This document shows positions 43,321-52,189 of a stretch of DNA of 64,000 nt, in pieces; within the stretch, counting starts at the first letter, position 1; each line of letters starts with the position of its first letter. The DNA is taken from positions 186,001 through 250,000 of the forward strand of contig NZ_JACJQA010000028.1 of NCBI RefSeq assembly GCF_014696355.1. Direction: 5' to 3'. This DNA is from Pseudanabaena sp. FACHB-1998. Lineage in GTDB: Bacteria; Cyanobacteriota; Cyanobacteriia; Pseudanabaenales; Pseudanabaenaceae. The position numbers and the translations under genes are program-made. Below the pieces are notes generated by a model that saw only the letters and a program-made list of their open reading frames with translations, was not told where the DNA came from and did not search any database.

Positions 43321-43420
43321 AAGTAGCTAAGAATTAAAAACCCAGACCCCAAACCTGTGGCGCACGCTGCGCGTGCGCCACAGGTTTGGGTGTTTTATAT
43401 TTAATTGCGCCTAGCTACTT
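43321..43420. repeat. Dispersed element family B, copy 3 (100 bp, best ends)
   Basis: AAGTAGCTAAGAATTAAAAA at the left and ATTTAATTGCGCCTAGCTAC-TT at the right are inverted ends. The inner hairpin has CAAACCTGTGGCGCACGC arms. This is the most complete copy in the window. Confidence 0.92.
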
Positions 43421-43509
43421 AATCATGACCCATATATTTTAGTCCCAAGTAAATATTAAGAAAGTAACTTGTGGGATCTTTCTTAATTATTTATTGCCAT
43501 AGCCCCAAG

Positions 43510-43579
43510 AGAAAGGCGGCATTAGTGCCACCTTTCTATAAAAAGAGAGTGGCGACGCAAGGGTCGCCACTCTCTTTTT
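43510..43579 (-). terminator. Two hairpins downstream of the FHA-LuxR gene
   Basis: AGAAAGGCGG...CCACCTTTCT at 43510-43537, and AAAAAGAGAGTGGCGAC with complement around GCAAG at 43540-43579. The second one, ending in a T-run, is close to the FHA-LuxR stop codon and is a likely terminator. Confidence 0.7.
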
Positions 43580-43593
43580 GATTAAAAAAAAAA

Positions 43594-44325
43594 CTAATTG
43601 CTAGCGTCAGTATTATCAGCCGCAGGCGCACTGTCCCCACTCGGACGATAGCTCTGCTCAAAGGCATAGCGCACGATCTGTGAACGATTTTCAAGATTTA
43701 GTTTAGTCATAATGCTGCTCAGATGAGTCTGTACTGTCCGAGGGCTAATTTGTAAGCGCTTGCCAATTTCTTTGTTGGTAAAGCCTTGGACTACTTGCCA
43801 AAATACTCTTTCTTCCGAAGGGGTCAAGGTTGTTCGCGAAACAGGAGCGGTAGGCTGTTGAAAAAGACGCATATGCTCACTAGGTGTGCGGTGAGGCTCG
43901 CGTTTATGAGGAGAGAAAAAGTCGATATCAGTCTTGCCAATGGTCATGCGATCGCCACTTTTCAGCAGAATAGGAAAAGTAATTCTCTGTCCCCGCATGA
44001 AGGAGCCATTGCGACTGCCAAAATCTACTAGGTAAAAACTACCAGATTCATTATTAGTATTACGAGACTTGGCATCCCCTCTAATTGAGGATTCAAAACC
44101 CTCGTTTTTAGAAGCCCCAACAATTTGGAGGGTGGCATGATAGCGTGACACCCATTTATCGGTGAGTACAATTGAATTATCGTAGCCCCTGCCAATTGTC
44201 CAGAAATCTGCATTGATAAGAGGAATCATTTGCTGTCCCTCATCTGCGTGGACGATCAGATAAGGATGTGGGTGTAGAAGGGTCACTGAACTGTTAGACA
44301 ACTTTGTTGTGTGCATCTCAATCAA
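43594..44325 (-). CDS. FHA domain-LuxR-type DNA-binding regulator
   Basis: A 243-residue protein. The FHA domain (about 30-135) has WTIGRGYDNSIVLTD, SRYHATLQ and FGSRNGSFMRG, the phosphothreonine-binding loops. The C-terminal LuxR/GerE HTH (about 165-230) has LTPSEERVFWQVVQGFTNKE and SPRTVQTHLSSIMTKLNL. It should bind a phosphothreonine partner, perhaps a target of Hanks-type kinases, and control transcription. Its regulon is unknown. There is no receiver domain. Confidence 0.92.
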   Translation of the reverse strand: MIEMHTTKLSNSSVTLLHPHPYLIVHADEGQQMIPLINADFWTIGRGYDNSIVLTDKWVSRYHATLQIVGASKNEGFESSIRGDAKSRNTNNESGSFYLVDFGSRNGSFMRGQRITFPILLKSGDRMTIGKTDIDFFSPHKREPHRTPSEHMRLFQQPTAPVSRTTLTPSEERVFWQVVQGFTNKEIGKRLQISPRTVQTHLSSIMTKLNLENRSQIVRYAFEQSYRPSGDSAPAADNTDASN

Positions 44326-44810
44326 TTGCCAATATAACTCATTTATATATTGTGAGACGTGTTTAAGAAATTTTGAGTTCCTTTTTAAGATTCACGATTT
44401 TAGATGACATATTCTGTCACTGCTAAATTCATGAATTTAGATCATGAATTTAGATCGTTAGAATCTAAATATGATTATAAACTTTTTTATCATCAAGGCA
44501 TTGCTGTATTTAGGGTAAGTCCTCTCACCAAACTAATTAAATATAAAACCCACCAGCCTGTGGCGCACGCTGCCCCATATTTCACAGGCTTTTGTACTGG
44601 TCAAGGGTTGGTTGGGCGGTTTAACTTATCAGGTTTGCTAGCTCAAATATTCCTGACGATTGTTATACTCCTTCTAGGCAAGTAAAAATATTTATACGCG
44701 CAAGTTAGATACTAATTTGACAATAAAAAATGCAGTCTGTGTTACTTTTGATTGATGAATTACAAATCTTTAAAGTTCTATGATTTCTTATTAACCCTAA
44801 TTAAAAAATA
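44326..44810. other. Intergenic region with a decayed family B element
   Basis: An open frame at 44404-44685 exists but its middle is a degenerate family B element (AATTAAATATAAAACCC at 44535, CTGTGGCGCACGCTG at 44559), so I do not call it a gene. A 13-bp direct repeat CATGAATTTAGAT lies at about 44430-44457. No other feature is recognised. Confidence 0.5.
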
Positions 44811-45197
44811 ATGATTTGGATTGCGATCGCCATACATTTAATATTGAGTGCAGGGTTGTTATGGGCTTCATGGCAGATCTGGAACGTTCGGAATGCTCTC
44901 AAAGCTACGATAATTACCGTAAATGGCTGGACAGAATCCTGTGAAAATGGTCTACGGGGTTCGTCTCCGGGGCTGGAAATAGCCCGTGAGGGAGTTGGCT
45001 CAACAAGACAGCAGTATCAAGCATTGCAAGGGCAATTAGAAAAAATTCGTAAATTATTGTCTATGCTTGGGCGTGGTGTATCCTTTTTAGGGAGTCGTTG
45101 GAAACAGTCTCGCCAAGGTTCCACTAAATCAGTTAATAACAAGTCGTCAGGCATCAGATCGTCAGGGAGCAAACATAATGTCAAACGGCGCAGGTAA
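44811..45197 (+). CDS. Membrane-anchored small protein, unknown
   Basis: A 128-residue protein with one N-terminal membrane helix (IWIAIAIHLILSAGLLWASW), a helical stretch (about 60-90) and a very basic Ser/Lys/Arg tail. It overlaps the next gene by 20 bases. Together with the YtxH and DUF948-like genes downstream it forms a set of single-pass membrane proteins. Function unknown. Confidence 0.75.
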   Translation: MIWIAIAIHLILSAGLLWASWQIWNVRNALKATIITVNGWTESCENGLRGSSPGLEIAREGVGSTRQQYQALQGQLEKIRKLLSMLGRGVSFLGSRWKQSRQGSTKSVNNKSSGIRSSGSKHNVKRRR

Positions 45198-45537
45198 ATT
45201 TTTCGGTGGGTTAATTGTCGGTACAACTATTGGTGCGGCGATCGGTATTTTATTTGCACCTCGTACTGGTAAGGAAACTCGTCAAGCTTTGAGGCGCTCA
45301 GCCAAGGATTTACCAAAACTAGCTGAAGACTTAGGCTCTAATGTGCAATATCAAACCGATCGCCTTGCTGAACAGGCTCAACGGACTATTGATGAGGCGA
45401 TGATCCGTTTACAGGAGGCGATCGCCACTGGGCAGGATGCTAGTCGCAAAATTCAAGAGGAATTAGCTACGTCTATGAATAATTCGTCTGGCTCATCAAG
45501 GGAGATTAGTGAACTGGCTGATGGCGACGAAGATTAG
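45178..45537 (+). CDS. YtxH domain protein
   Basis: A 119-residue protein with the YtxH signature: FFGGLIVGTTIGAAIGILFA followed by PRTGKETRQALRR. One membrane helix (about 8-25) is followed by an amphipathic helical region to about 95. YtxH proteins are common, single-pass and often stress-related; no molecular role is established for this one. It starts inside the end of the preceding gene. Confidence 0.88.
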   Translation: MSNGAGKFFGGLIVGTTIGAAIGILFAPRTGKETRQALRRSAKDLPKLAEDLGSNVQYQTDRLAEQAQRTIDEAMIRLQEAIATGQDASRKIQEELATSMNNSSGSSREISELADGDED

Positions 45538-45592
45538 ATATTTATATGGATACTTCTTTATCATGCGTTCCTAAAAAATAGACATGATAGAG

Positions 45593-45736
45593 TGAGTGGT
45601 TAGTATTGCAGGGCTTTGCCCCACCATACTAACCACTCATACCAAATTAAGAAATGGCTACACCCTTTCTTAATTTAAAAAACCTTACTGAATTTGGTTT
45701 TTAAATCACAAAAGTGTTAGCACATTTTCGTGATTT
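45593..45736. repeat. Three successive hairpins between YtxH and DUF948-like genes
   Basis: TGAGTGGTTAGTAT...ATACTAACCACTCA at 45593-45639, AAATTAAGAAA...TTTCTTAATTT at 45644-45676, and AAATCACAAAAGTG...CACATTTTCGTGATTT at 45703-45736. The third resembles hairpins at 51980-52013 and 63728-63760. Confidence 0.8.
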
Positions 45737-45792
45737 GGTAGCACTGGGTAAGGAATATACAGATCAACGAGAGTAAGTAAATGTAGGAAATT

Positions 45793-46332
45793 ATGTCAGA
45801 AGCCATCTTTCTGCTCGGATTATCGTTTTTATTGGTAGTCGTTTGCCTGACGATTCTTTTGCTAACGGCGATCCCTGCTTTCCAAGAATTGGCAAAGGCA
45901 GCAAATAGTGTGGTCAGATTAGCCGACACTTTAACCAGAGAGCTACCAGCGACCCTAGAGGCAATCCGTATGACAGGTTTGGAGTTAAGTGAGTTAAGTG
46001 ATGAGCTTAATCAAGGAGCCAAAAGCGCTGGCGAGGCGGTTAAACAGGTTAACGATGGGATTAAAGGTGTAAGGCAAAGTGCTTCTAGTGCCACGATCGC
46101 CACAAAAAGTGCTTTTGCGGGGTTTAAGGCAGGGCTAAAGTCTCTAGGTCGTCCACGTCGGCAAAGTCGCGCAGATATTTATCAAGAAAAAATCCGCGGC
46201 AATAACCAATCGATTCGGGATTTGGAAAGCTTTAGGGAGGATGAAGAAGAGGATTCTAAGCAGGAAAGATTAATTACGCCCGATGACATCCGTTCTGAGG
46301 GATTTATGGGTGATTTAAATCCAGAAGATTAA
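45793..46332 (+). CDS. DUF948-like membrane protein
   Basis: A 179-residue protein. One N-terminal helix (IFLLGLSFLLVVVCLTILLL), then a coiled-coil-like region (about 35-100; ANSVVRLADTLTRELPATLE, LSDELNQGAKSAGEAVKQVN), and an acidic, charged tail. The pattern fits DUF948 proteins, often paired with YtxH genes as here. Function unknown. Confidence 0.8.
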   Translation: MSEAIFLLGLSFLLVVVCLTILLLTAIPAFQELAKAANSVVRLADTLTRELPATLEAIRMTGLELSELSDELNQGAKSAGEAVKQVNDGIKGVRQSASSATIATKSAFAGFKAGLKSLGRPRRQSRADIYQEKIRGNNQSIRDLESFREDEEEDSKQERLITPDDIRSEGFMGDLNPED

Positions 46333-46426
46333 ACAATGAGTGCGTTAGGCACTTATATCCCCAGAAAAAATTGCATAGCCATTTTTTTCACTTTAGCCAA
46401 ACATCCGCGCAAATTAAAAACGACCG

Positions 46427-48571
46427 ATGCAAAATCTCGAACAAATCCTCGCCCAAGAACTATCGCTACGCCCCGAACAGGTAAAAAATGCCCTAGAGCT
46501 ATTAGCTGAAGGAGCAACAGTACCCTTTGTGGCGAGATATCGAAAAGAGCGCACTGGGGAAATGAACGAGATCCAGTTACGAGAACTGCAAGATCGGCAT
46601 AGCTACTTAACCGAACTGAGGGAACGCCAAGCCACCATCATCCAAGCGATCGCTGAACAAGGAAAACTCACTGAGTCCCTCAAAGCTAAAATTGAAGCCT
46701 GTCTCCAAAAGACTGAGCTTGAAGATTTGTATCTGCCCTATCGCCCCAAGCGGCGCACTAGAGCCGCGATCGCTAGGGAGAAAGGACTCGAACCCCTCGC
46801 CGAAGCAATCAAAGCTTGTAACCGCCCCAATATCAACACCGTATCCCTTGAGCAAGAAGCTGCCAAATATTTATCAGAGCAGGTAAAGACTATCGAAGAA
46901 GCTCTCAAAGGAGCATCGGATATTCTTGCGGAAGAAGTAGCCGAAAAAGCCGAGTATCGTGCTTATATTCGTGACTACCTGATGCATTCAGGGCTATTTA
47001 TTTCCAAAATCAAAGATACCCATCCCGTGGGTACAACCAAATTTGAGATGTACCGCGATTATCAAGCCAAAGTTAAGGCGATCGCTCCCCATAATCTTCT
47101 TGCTCTATTGCGGGGTGAAGCCGAAAAAATTCTCAGTCTCAGTCTCGACTTTGATGAAGATCATCTCTTAACTTATTTAGAGTCGCAACAGATTAAGGCG
47201 AAAAGCCCCGCTATCAGGCAGTTTTATCAAGAGATGCTCAAAGATGCCTTTAATCGCCTCATGAAAGCCTCAGCGATCGCAGCCGTAATTGCTGACAAGA
47301 AAGCATGGGCGGATGGAGAATCGATCAAAACCTTTGAAACTAATTTGAGAGACCTCTTGCTTGCTTCGCCCGCAGGCATGAAACCCACCCTTGCGATCGA
47401 CCCCGGTTTTCGGACAGGATGCAAAACCGCCGTAATTAGCGAGACAGGTAAATTTCTTGAATATCAAACTATCTTCCCTCACCAAGCCGCCGCCCAGCGA
47501 GAGCAAGCTGCGCGTACCGTAAGAACTTTAATCGAGAAATATCAAATTCAACTGATTGCGATCGGGAATGGAACCGCAGGTCGAGAAACCGATAGCTTTG
47601 TAATGGAAGTAATCCAAAAGCTAGACAAAGCGCCGATCAAAGTCATGGTCAATGAATCAGGAGCATCAATTTACTCGGCGAGTGAAGTGGCGATCGCGGA
47701 ATTTCCTGATTTAGATCTAACCGTGAGAGGAGCCGTTAGCATCGGACGACGATTGCAAGATCCCCTTGCGGAACTGGTCAAAATCGATCCAAAATCCATT
47801 GGAGTTGGTCAATATCAGCATGATGTCGATCAAAAGCTCTTAAAAAAGAAGCTAGAAGAAACCGTCGAAAGTTGCGTTAATTATGTGGGTGTAGACTTGA
47901 ACACTGCTTCTAAGGAGCTACTCACCTTTGTCTCAGGACTCAGCGCTAGTATTGCCAATAACATCATTACCTATCGCAATCAAAATGGAGCCTTTCGCGA
48001 TCGCCGTCATTTGTTAAAAGTCCCCAAACTCGGTGCAAAAGCCTTTGAACAAGCGGCAGGTTTTTTACGGATACGCGATGGTGCTAATCCCTTAGACAAT
48101 ACGGCGGTGCATCCTGAGAGTTACAAAATTGTCGAGGCGATCGCCCAAGATTTGAATGTGCCGTTAGCAGAAATTGCTAAGGCTGCGGACAAACTCAAAA
48201 CCGTCAACCTCAAGAAATATGTCACTAGTGAAATCGGTGAGCCAACCCTAAGAGATATCTTGCGGGAACTAGAAAAACCGGGACGCGATCCGCGTGCTGA
48301 GTTCAAATATGCCACCTTTAGCGAAGCTATCCAGAAAATCTCTGACCTGCGAGTGGGAATGGAAGTGGAAGGAATTATTACCAATGTGGCAAATTTTGGG
48401 GCGTTTGTGGATATTGGCGTTCATCAAGATGGGTTAATTCATATTTCTCAATTAGCCAATCAATTTGTTAGCGATCCTAAGCAGATTGTTAAGGTTGGTC
48501 AGGTGGTAAAGGTTCGAGTTCTAGAGGTGAATGAGTCACTAAAGCGGATTGGTTTATCAATGCGATTGTAA
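46427..48571 (+). CDS. tex: RNA-binding transcription accessory protein Tex
   Basis: A 714-residue protein with the Tex order: N-terminal helical domain (about 1-190), YqgF/RuvX-like nuclease fold (about 325-455; TLAIDPGFRTGCKTAVIS), helix-hairpin-helix region (about 490-580; GVDLNTASKELLTFVSGLS) and a C-terminal S1 domain (about 640-712; VEGIITNVANFGAFVDIG). Tex is related to eukaryotic Spt6 and acts in transcription and RNA metabolism. Length and motifs are complete. Confidence 0.95.
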   Translation: MQNLEQILAQELSLRPEQVKNALELLAEGATVPFVARYRKERTGEMNEIQLRELQDRHSYLTELRERQATIIQAIAEQGKLTESLKAKIEACLQKTELEDLYLPYRPKRRTRAAIAREKGLEPLAEAIKACNRPNINTVSLEQEAAKYLSEQVKTIEEALKGASDILAEEVAEKAEYRAYIRDYLMHSGLFISKIKDTHPVGTTKFEMYRDYQAKVKAIAPHNLLALLRGEAEKILSLSLDFDEDHLLTYLESQQIKAKSPAIRQFYQEMLKDAFNRLMKASAIAAVIADKKAWADGESIKTFETNLRDLLLASPAGMKPTLAIDPGFRTGCKTAVISETGKFLEYQTIFPHQAAAQREQAARTVRTLIEKYQIQLIAIGNGTAGRETDSFVMEVIQKLDKAPIKVMVNESGASIYSASEVAIAEFPDLDLTVRGAVSIGRRLQDPLAELVKIDPKSIGVGQYQHDVDQKLLKKKLEETVESCVNYVGVDLNTASKELLTFVSGLSASIANNIITYRNQNGAFRDRRHLLKVPKLGAKAFEQAAGFLRIRDGANPLDNTAVHPESYKIVEAIAQDLNVPLAEIAKAADKLKTVNLKKYVTSEIGEPTLRDILRELEKPGRDPRAEFKYATFSEAIQKISDLRVGMEVEGIITNVANFGAFVDIGVHQDGLIHISQLANQFVSDPKQIVKVGQVVKVRVLEVNESLKRIGLSMRL

Positions 48572-48632
48572 AACTAAATTTGAGAGCGTGCGCCTCCTTG
48601 AGTGCAAAGCAGTGTAAGAGTAAAATTCGCCT

Positions 48633-49970
48633 ATGCTAAAAAAAAAGAAATCTAAATTTCGCAAAAAAAAGCACCAAACTACCATAGAGGCTCAGCATAC
48701 CCTCCAAAATCACGAACAAGCTGAGCTATTTCGCCAACGGCAGTGGCTGAAGCTATTGACTGAAATTACTTTTAAAATTAGGCAGTCGTTAGAATTTAAG
48801 GAGATTTTAAGAGCAACGGTAACTGAAGTACAGCAGCTTTTGCAGGCTGATCGGGTGCTGATTTATCAAATTTTTCCTGATGGCACAGGACAGGTGATTA
48901 CGGAAGTTGTTTTACCCGATTCCCCAGAGATTCTGGGTTTAGAATTTCCTGAGGAATTATTTCCCCCTGAATATCACCAACTTTATGTCAGAGGTGAAGT
49001 TAGCGCGATCGCCGACGTTAGCGCTCGCCCAGAAGGTTTAAATGAATCAAGTTCTCTCAACCAATTATGGGGATTGCTGATCGCCTATCATGGCGATCGC
49101 CCTTATAAATGGCTAGATTTTGAGATGGAACTGATGCAACAACTTGCCGATCTAATTGGTATAGCTCTATCGCAAGCGCAGTTTCGAGATCATTTAGAAA
49201 AAGCTGTCAAAGTTCGCACTGTGGAACTACAGGAAGTCAATCATCATCTTCAACAGGAAATTTGCGATCGCCAAGCGATCGAACGCCTAAAAGATGAATT
49301 TATAGCGGTCGTTAGCCATGAATTACGAACTCCTTTAACTTCGATACATAGTGCGTTAAAAATTTTAACGACAGGGAAATTAGGAACCCTTTCAAAAGAT
49401 GGACAGCGAATCCTAGAAATCGCTGACGATAATACAGAGCGCTTAGTGCGTCTGGTTAATAATGTCCTTGACTTGCAGCGCATCGAGTCTGGTGAAGTCC
49501 AAATGGATAAGCAAATCTGGAATGTCTCTACTTTAATGATGCAGGCAATAGAAGTAATGCAACCAATGGCGCAGGATCATGGCGTAATTTTAGTAGCTGA
49601 GCCAGTTGATATCCATATCCTAGTTGATTCTGACTACATCGTTCAGACCCTCACAAATTTAATCAGTAATGCTATTAAATTCTCTTCAGTTAACAGTAAG
49701 GTCTGGATAACGGTGGAAAAGAGACTGAACTCTGAAGTTCTATTTTCCGTTTGTGATGAAGGGCAGGGCATTCCATTGGACAAACTTGAAATTATTTTTG
49801 AAAGATTCCAGCAAGTAGACTCCTCTGACTCCCGCCGTAAAGGTGGAACAGGACTGGGATTAACCATCTGTCGCCAGATCATTGAACAGCACGAGGGAAA
49901 AATTTGGGCGGAGAGTACCCTTGGCAAAGGTAGTACTTTTTCGTTTACTCTGCCATTATTAAACCTATGA
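48633..49970 (+). CDS. GAF-domain sensor histidine kinase
   Basis: A 445-residue kinase. A GAF domain at about 45-185 (LQADRVLIYQIFPDGTGQVI, LWGLLIAYHGDRPYKW) is of the phytochrome/cyanobacteriochrome type but lacks the central segment that would carry the chromophore Cys. A coiled coil (about 185-225) leads to HisKA (His in VVSHELRTPLTSIH) and HATPase (NLISNAIKFSS, DEGQGIPLDKLE, GTGLGLTICRQIIEQHEG). There are no membrane helices. Two response regulator genes follow closely, probably its partners. Confidence 0.93.
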   Translation: MLKKKKSKFRKKKHQTTIEAQHTLQNHEQAELFRQRQWLKLLTEITFKIRQSLEFKEILRATVTEVQQLLQADRVLIYQIFPDGTGQVITEVVLPDSPEILGLEFPEELFPPEYHQLYVRGEVSAIADVSARPEGLNESSSLNQLWGLLIAYHGDRPYKWLDFEMELMQQLADLIGIALSQAQFRDHLEKAVKVRTVELQEVNHHLQQEICDRQAIERLKDEFIAVVSHELRTPLTSIHSALKILTTGKLGTLSKDGQRILEIADDNTERLVRLVNNVLDLQRIESGEVQMDKQIWNVSTLMMQAIEVMQPMAQDHGVILVAEPVDIHILVDSDYIVQTLTNLISNAIKFSSVNSKVWITVEKRLNSEVLFSVCDEGQGIPLDKLEIIFERFQQVDSSDSRRKGGTGLGLTICRQIIEQHEGKIWAESTLGKGSTFSFTLPLLNL

Positions 49971-49983
49971 GGAAACTAAAATT

Positions 49984-50358
49984 ATGTCAATTAAGAGAAT
50001 TTTGATTATTGATGATGATGAAAGCATTCAAACAGTTATGCAGTTTGGGATTCAGATGGTTGTTGACTGGGAAGTACTAGTGGCTAGTTCAGGAATGCAA
50101 GGTATCCAAACTGCTTGCGCTGAAAAACTTGATGCTATCTTGCTAGATGTGATGATGCCTGACATGGACGGTATAGCTACATTTAAGACCCTTCAGGCTG
50201 ATCCCCAAACTGCCCAGATTCCTGTTGTCTTGTTAACTACGAAGGCGCAGACTTCAGAAAGGAGACAGTTTAATAATTTACAGGTGAGTGGCGTAATTAC
50301 GAAACCGTTTAATTCCCTTGATCTGCCTGATCTAATTACAAAAATGCTTGATTGGTAA
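49984..50358 (+). CDS. Single-domain response regulator (CheY-like)
   Basis: A 124-residue receiver domain with acidic pocket IIDDDES, phosphoacceptor Asp55 in AILLDVMMPDMDG, Thr in LLTTKAQ, and ITKPF. There is no output domain. It starts 13 bases after the histidine kinase gene, so it probably takes phosphate from that kinase. Confidence 0.94.
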   Translation: MSIKRILIIDDDESIQTVMQFGIQMVVDWEVLVASSGMQGIQTACAEKLDAILLDVMMPDMDGIATFKTLQADPQTAQIPVVLLTTKAQTSERRQFNNLQVSGVITKPFNSLDLPDLITKMLDW

Positions 50359-50441
50359 GCCCCCCAAAATTTCTAAGCATTAACATCTTCAAAAGTGAAA
50401 CTTAACAACCTTCCCAAATCTACATATCATTTTTAAATCCT

Positions 50442-51980
50442 ATGAAACTATTATTAGTAGAAGATGATGAGGTCTTAATTGCGGTCTTAACAAAAATTCT
50501 GGCTGAAAATCGCTACATTGTCGATGTAGTCAAAGACGGGGAAATGGCATGGAGTTATGGTTCAACCTTTGATTATGACCTAATTATATTAGATATTGGT
50601 TTGCCTAAGTTAGATGGAATCAGCCTATGTCAACGCTTTCGAGCCGAAGACTATAGCACTCCCATTCTCTTGCTAACAGTCCAAAATTCTAGTACTACAA
50701 AGGTACGGGGGTTAGATGCAGGAGCGGATGACTATGTAGTAAAGCCCTTTGATATACCAGAATTAATCGCTCGAATTCGAGCCTTATTGAGACGGAGTAA
50801 TGCAGTTTCTTCTCCCATCATTGTTTGGGGAAATTTACACTTAAATTCCAGTACTTCCGAAGTTTCTTACAATAATTTACCTCTCACCCTCACTAACAAA
50901 GAATACGAATTATTAGAAATTTTACTGCGTGACAGTCAGCATTTGCTGAGTGTGGAAGAGATTCTCGATCGCCTCTGGTCTTCGGATGAGTTTCCTTCGG
51001 AAGCCACTGTGCGCTCCCATATCCGAGGATTGCGGCGTAAGTTAGTAGCCGCAGGCGCTCCTTCAGATTTTATTGCTACTGTGCATGGACGCGGATATTA
51101 TCTGAAAGTACCAGATAAATCTACGGATGCCGAAATATCAAAGCCCGTGGCAACTGTTCCTGCTACTTCCCTTAATCTAAAATCAATTACTCCAAACACT
51201 CAACAGGAAAAGTATTTAGAATTCTTAAATCAGCTTTGGGTCACTACTAAGCCGAAGAGTTTGGAACAGTTGATGGTATTATTTCAAGCGATCAAGAAAT
51301 TGGAGTCGGGATTCTTGTCTCCTCATTTCCAAGAACTAGCCCATCAAACGGCTCATAAGTTAGCGGGAACTTTGGGAACTTTGGGATTAACGAGCGCTAT
51401 GCAATTGGCGATCCAATTAGAAAACCTGCTTAACAGTCAAGCCTCCGACCAAAAAGTACAGTTAGAAACCTTAAAACCATTGGTGATTGCCTTAGAGCAG
51501 GCTATTCAAAGTACTAATTTCATCCAAAGCTTACCTACGAATTCAATTGCAGATACCTCAACTTTCTCGCTGAAGCAGTCTCGAACTGCAATTGAGCCTA
51601 AGGTGATGATTGTGGATGATGATGTTGATTGTTTGCGATCGCTTACGGAACTTCTCAACCCTTGGGGATTTAAGGTGACCACCCTAGCTGATTCACAGGA
51701 ATTTTGGACAGTATTACAGTCAGTACTCCCCGATATCCTAGTTTTAGATGTAAATATGCCTCCTATTAATGGGTTAGAAATTTGTCAATCTCTTAGAAAC
51801 GATCTAAATTGGAAACGTTTGCCAGTTCTATTTCTAAGTGTGATGACGGATGCTAATACTCAAAATCTTGCCTTTGGGGTGGGTGCAGATGACTATTTAT
51901 GTAAGCCAATTGTCGGCATTGAGTTAGCTAACCGAATCCATAATCGTTTACAGCGAGTTAGAGATTACCAGCTTGGATAA
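50442..51980 (+). CDS. Multidomain response regulator: receiver-wHTH-HPt-receiver
   Basis: A 512-residue protein. First receiver 1-118 (Asp51 in LIILDIGLPKLDG, VKPFDIPELIARIRALLRR), OmpR-type winged helix about 125-222 (EYELLEILLRDSQHLLSVEE, EATVRSHIRGLRRKL), an HPt domain about 250-350 (His in LAHQTAHKLAGTLGTLG), and a second receiver about 385-508 (VMIVDDDVD, ILVLDVNMPPING). It has the parts of a phosphorelay in one chain and a DNA-binding output. It follows the kinase and the small receiver on the same strand. Confidence 0.93.
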   Translation: MKLLLVEDDEVLIAVLTKILAENRYIVDVVKDGEMAWSYGSTFDYDLIILDIGLPKLDGISLCQRFRAEDYSTPILLLTVQNSSTTKVRGLDAGADDYVVKPFDIPELIARIRALLRRSNAVSSPIIVWGNLHLNSSTSEVSYNNLPLTLTNKEYELLEILLRDSQHLLSVEEILDRLWSSDEFPSEATVRSHIRGLRRKLVAAGAPSDFIATVHGRGYYLKVPDKSTDAEISKPVATVPATSLNLKSITPNTQQEKYLEFLNQLWVTTKPKSLEQLMVLFQAIKKLESGFLSPHFQELAHQTAHKLAGTLGTLGLTSAMQLAIQLENLLNSQASDQKVQLETLKPLVIALEQAIQSTNFIQSLPTNSIADTSTFSLKQSRTAIEPKVMIVDDDVDCLRSLTELLNPWGFKVTTLADSQEFWTVLQSVLPDILVLDVNMPPINGLEICQSLRNDLNWKRLPVLFLSVMTDANTQNLAFGVGADDYLCKPIVGIELANRIHNRLQRVRDYQLG

Positions 51981-52013
51981 ATTCACGAAAGTGTTGTCGC
52001 ACTTTCGTAAATT
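51980..52013 (+). terminator. Hairpin after the multidomain regulator
   Basis: AATTCACGAAAGTG and CACTTTCGTAAATT (one mismatch) surround TTGTCG. It begins at the stop codon. Very similar hairpins are at 63728-63760 and 45703-45736. Confidence 0.65.
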
Positions 52014-52021
52014 AAAAATCA

Positions 52022-52137
52022 TATAGCAAAGCAAGAGTTAGCTAGTACAAACCAAAACCCAAAAAGCGAGTTGCGGCGCTTCGCGCCGCAACTCGCTTTT
52101 TGGGTTTTATGTCCTAAGCAAAACTTACATTGCTATA
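52022..52137. repeat. Dispersed element family A, copy 3 (116 bp)
   Basis: It begins TATAGCAAAGCAAGAGTTAG and ends CTTACATTGCTATA, with the central hairpin AAAAAGCGAGTTGCGGCGC...TTCGCGCC. It is nearly identical to 6241-6355 across its whole length. Confidence 0.93.
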
Positions 52138-52153
52138 CTCCGTAAGGATTTGA

Positions 52154-52185
52154 AAAGCCCACAATGGTAAGCCATTGTGGGCTTT
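52154..52185 (-). terminator. Hairpin after the phytase-like gene
   Basis: AAAGCCCACAATGG and CCATTGTGGGCTTT surround TAAG, five bases beyond the stop of the minus-strand phytase-like gene. Confidence 0.7.
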
Positions 52186-52189
52186 GGGA

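Noticed and set aside
44404-44685. 93-codon open frame on the plus strand
   Set aside because: Its centre is a decayed family B repeat and no domain is recognisable; it is more likely a chance frame.
48770-49190. Cyanobacteriochrome photoreceptor kinase
   Set aside because: The GAF domain lacks the segment with the chromophore-binding Cys.
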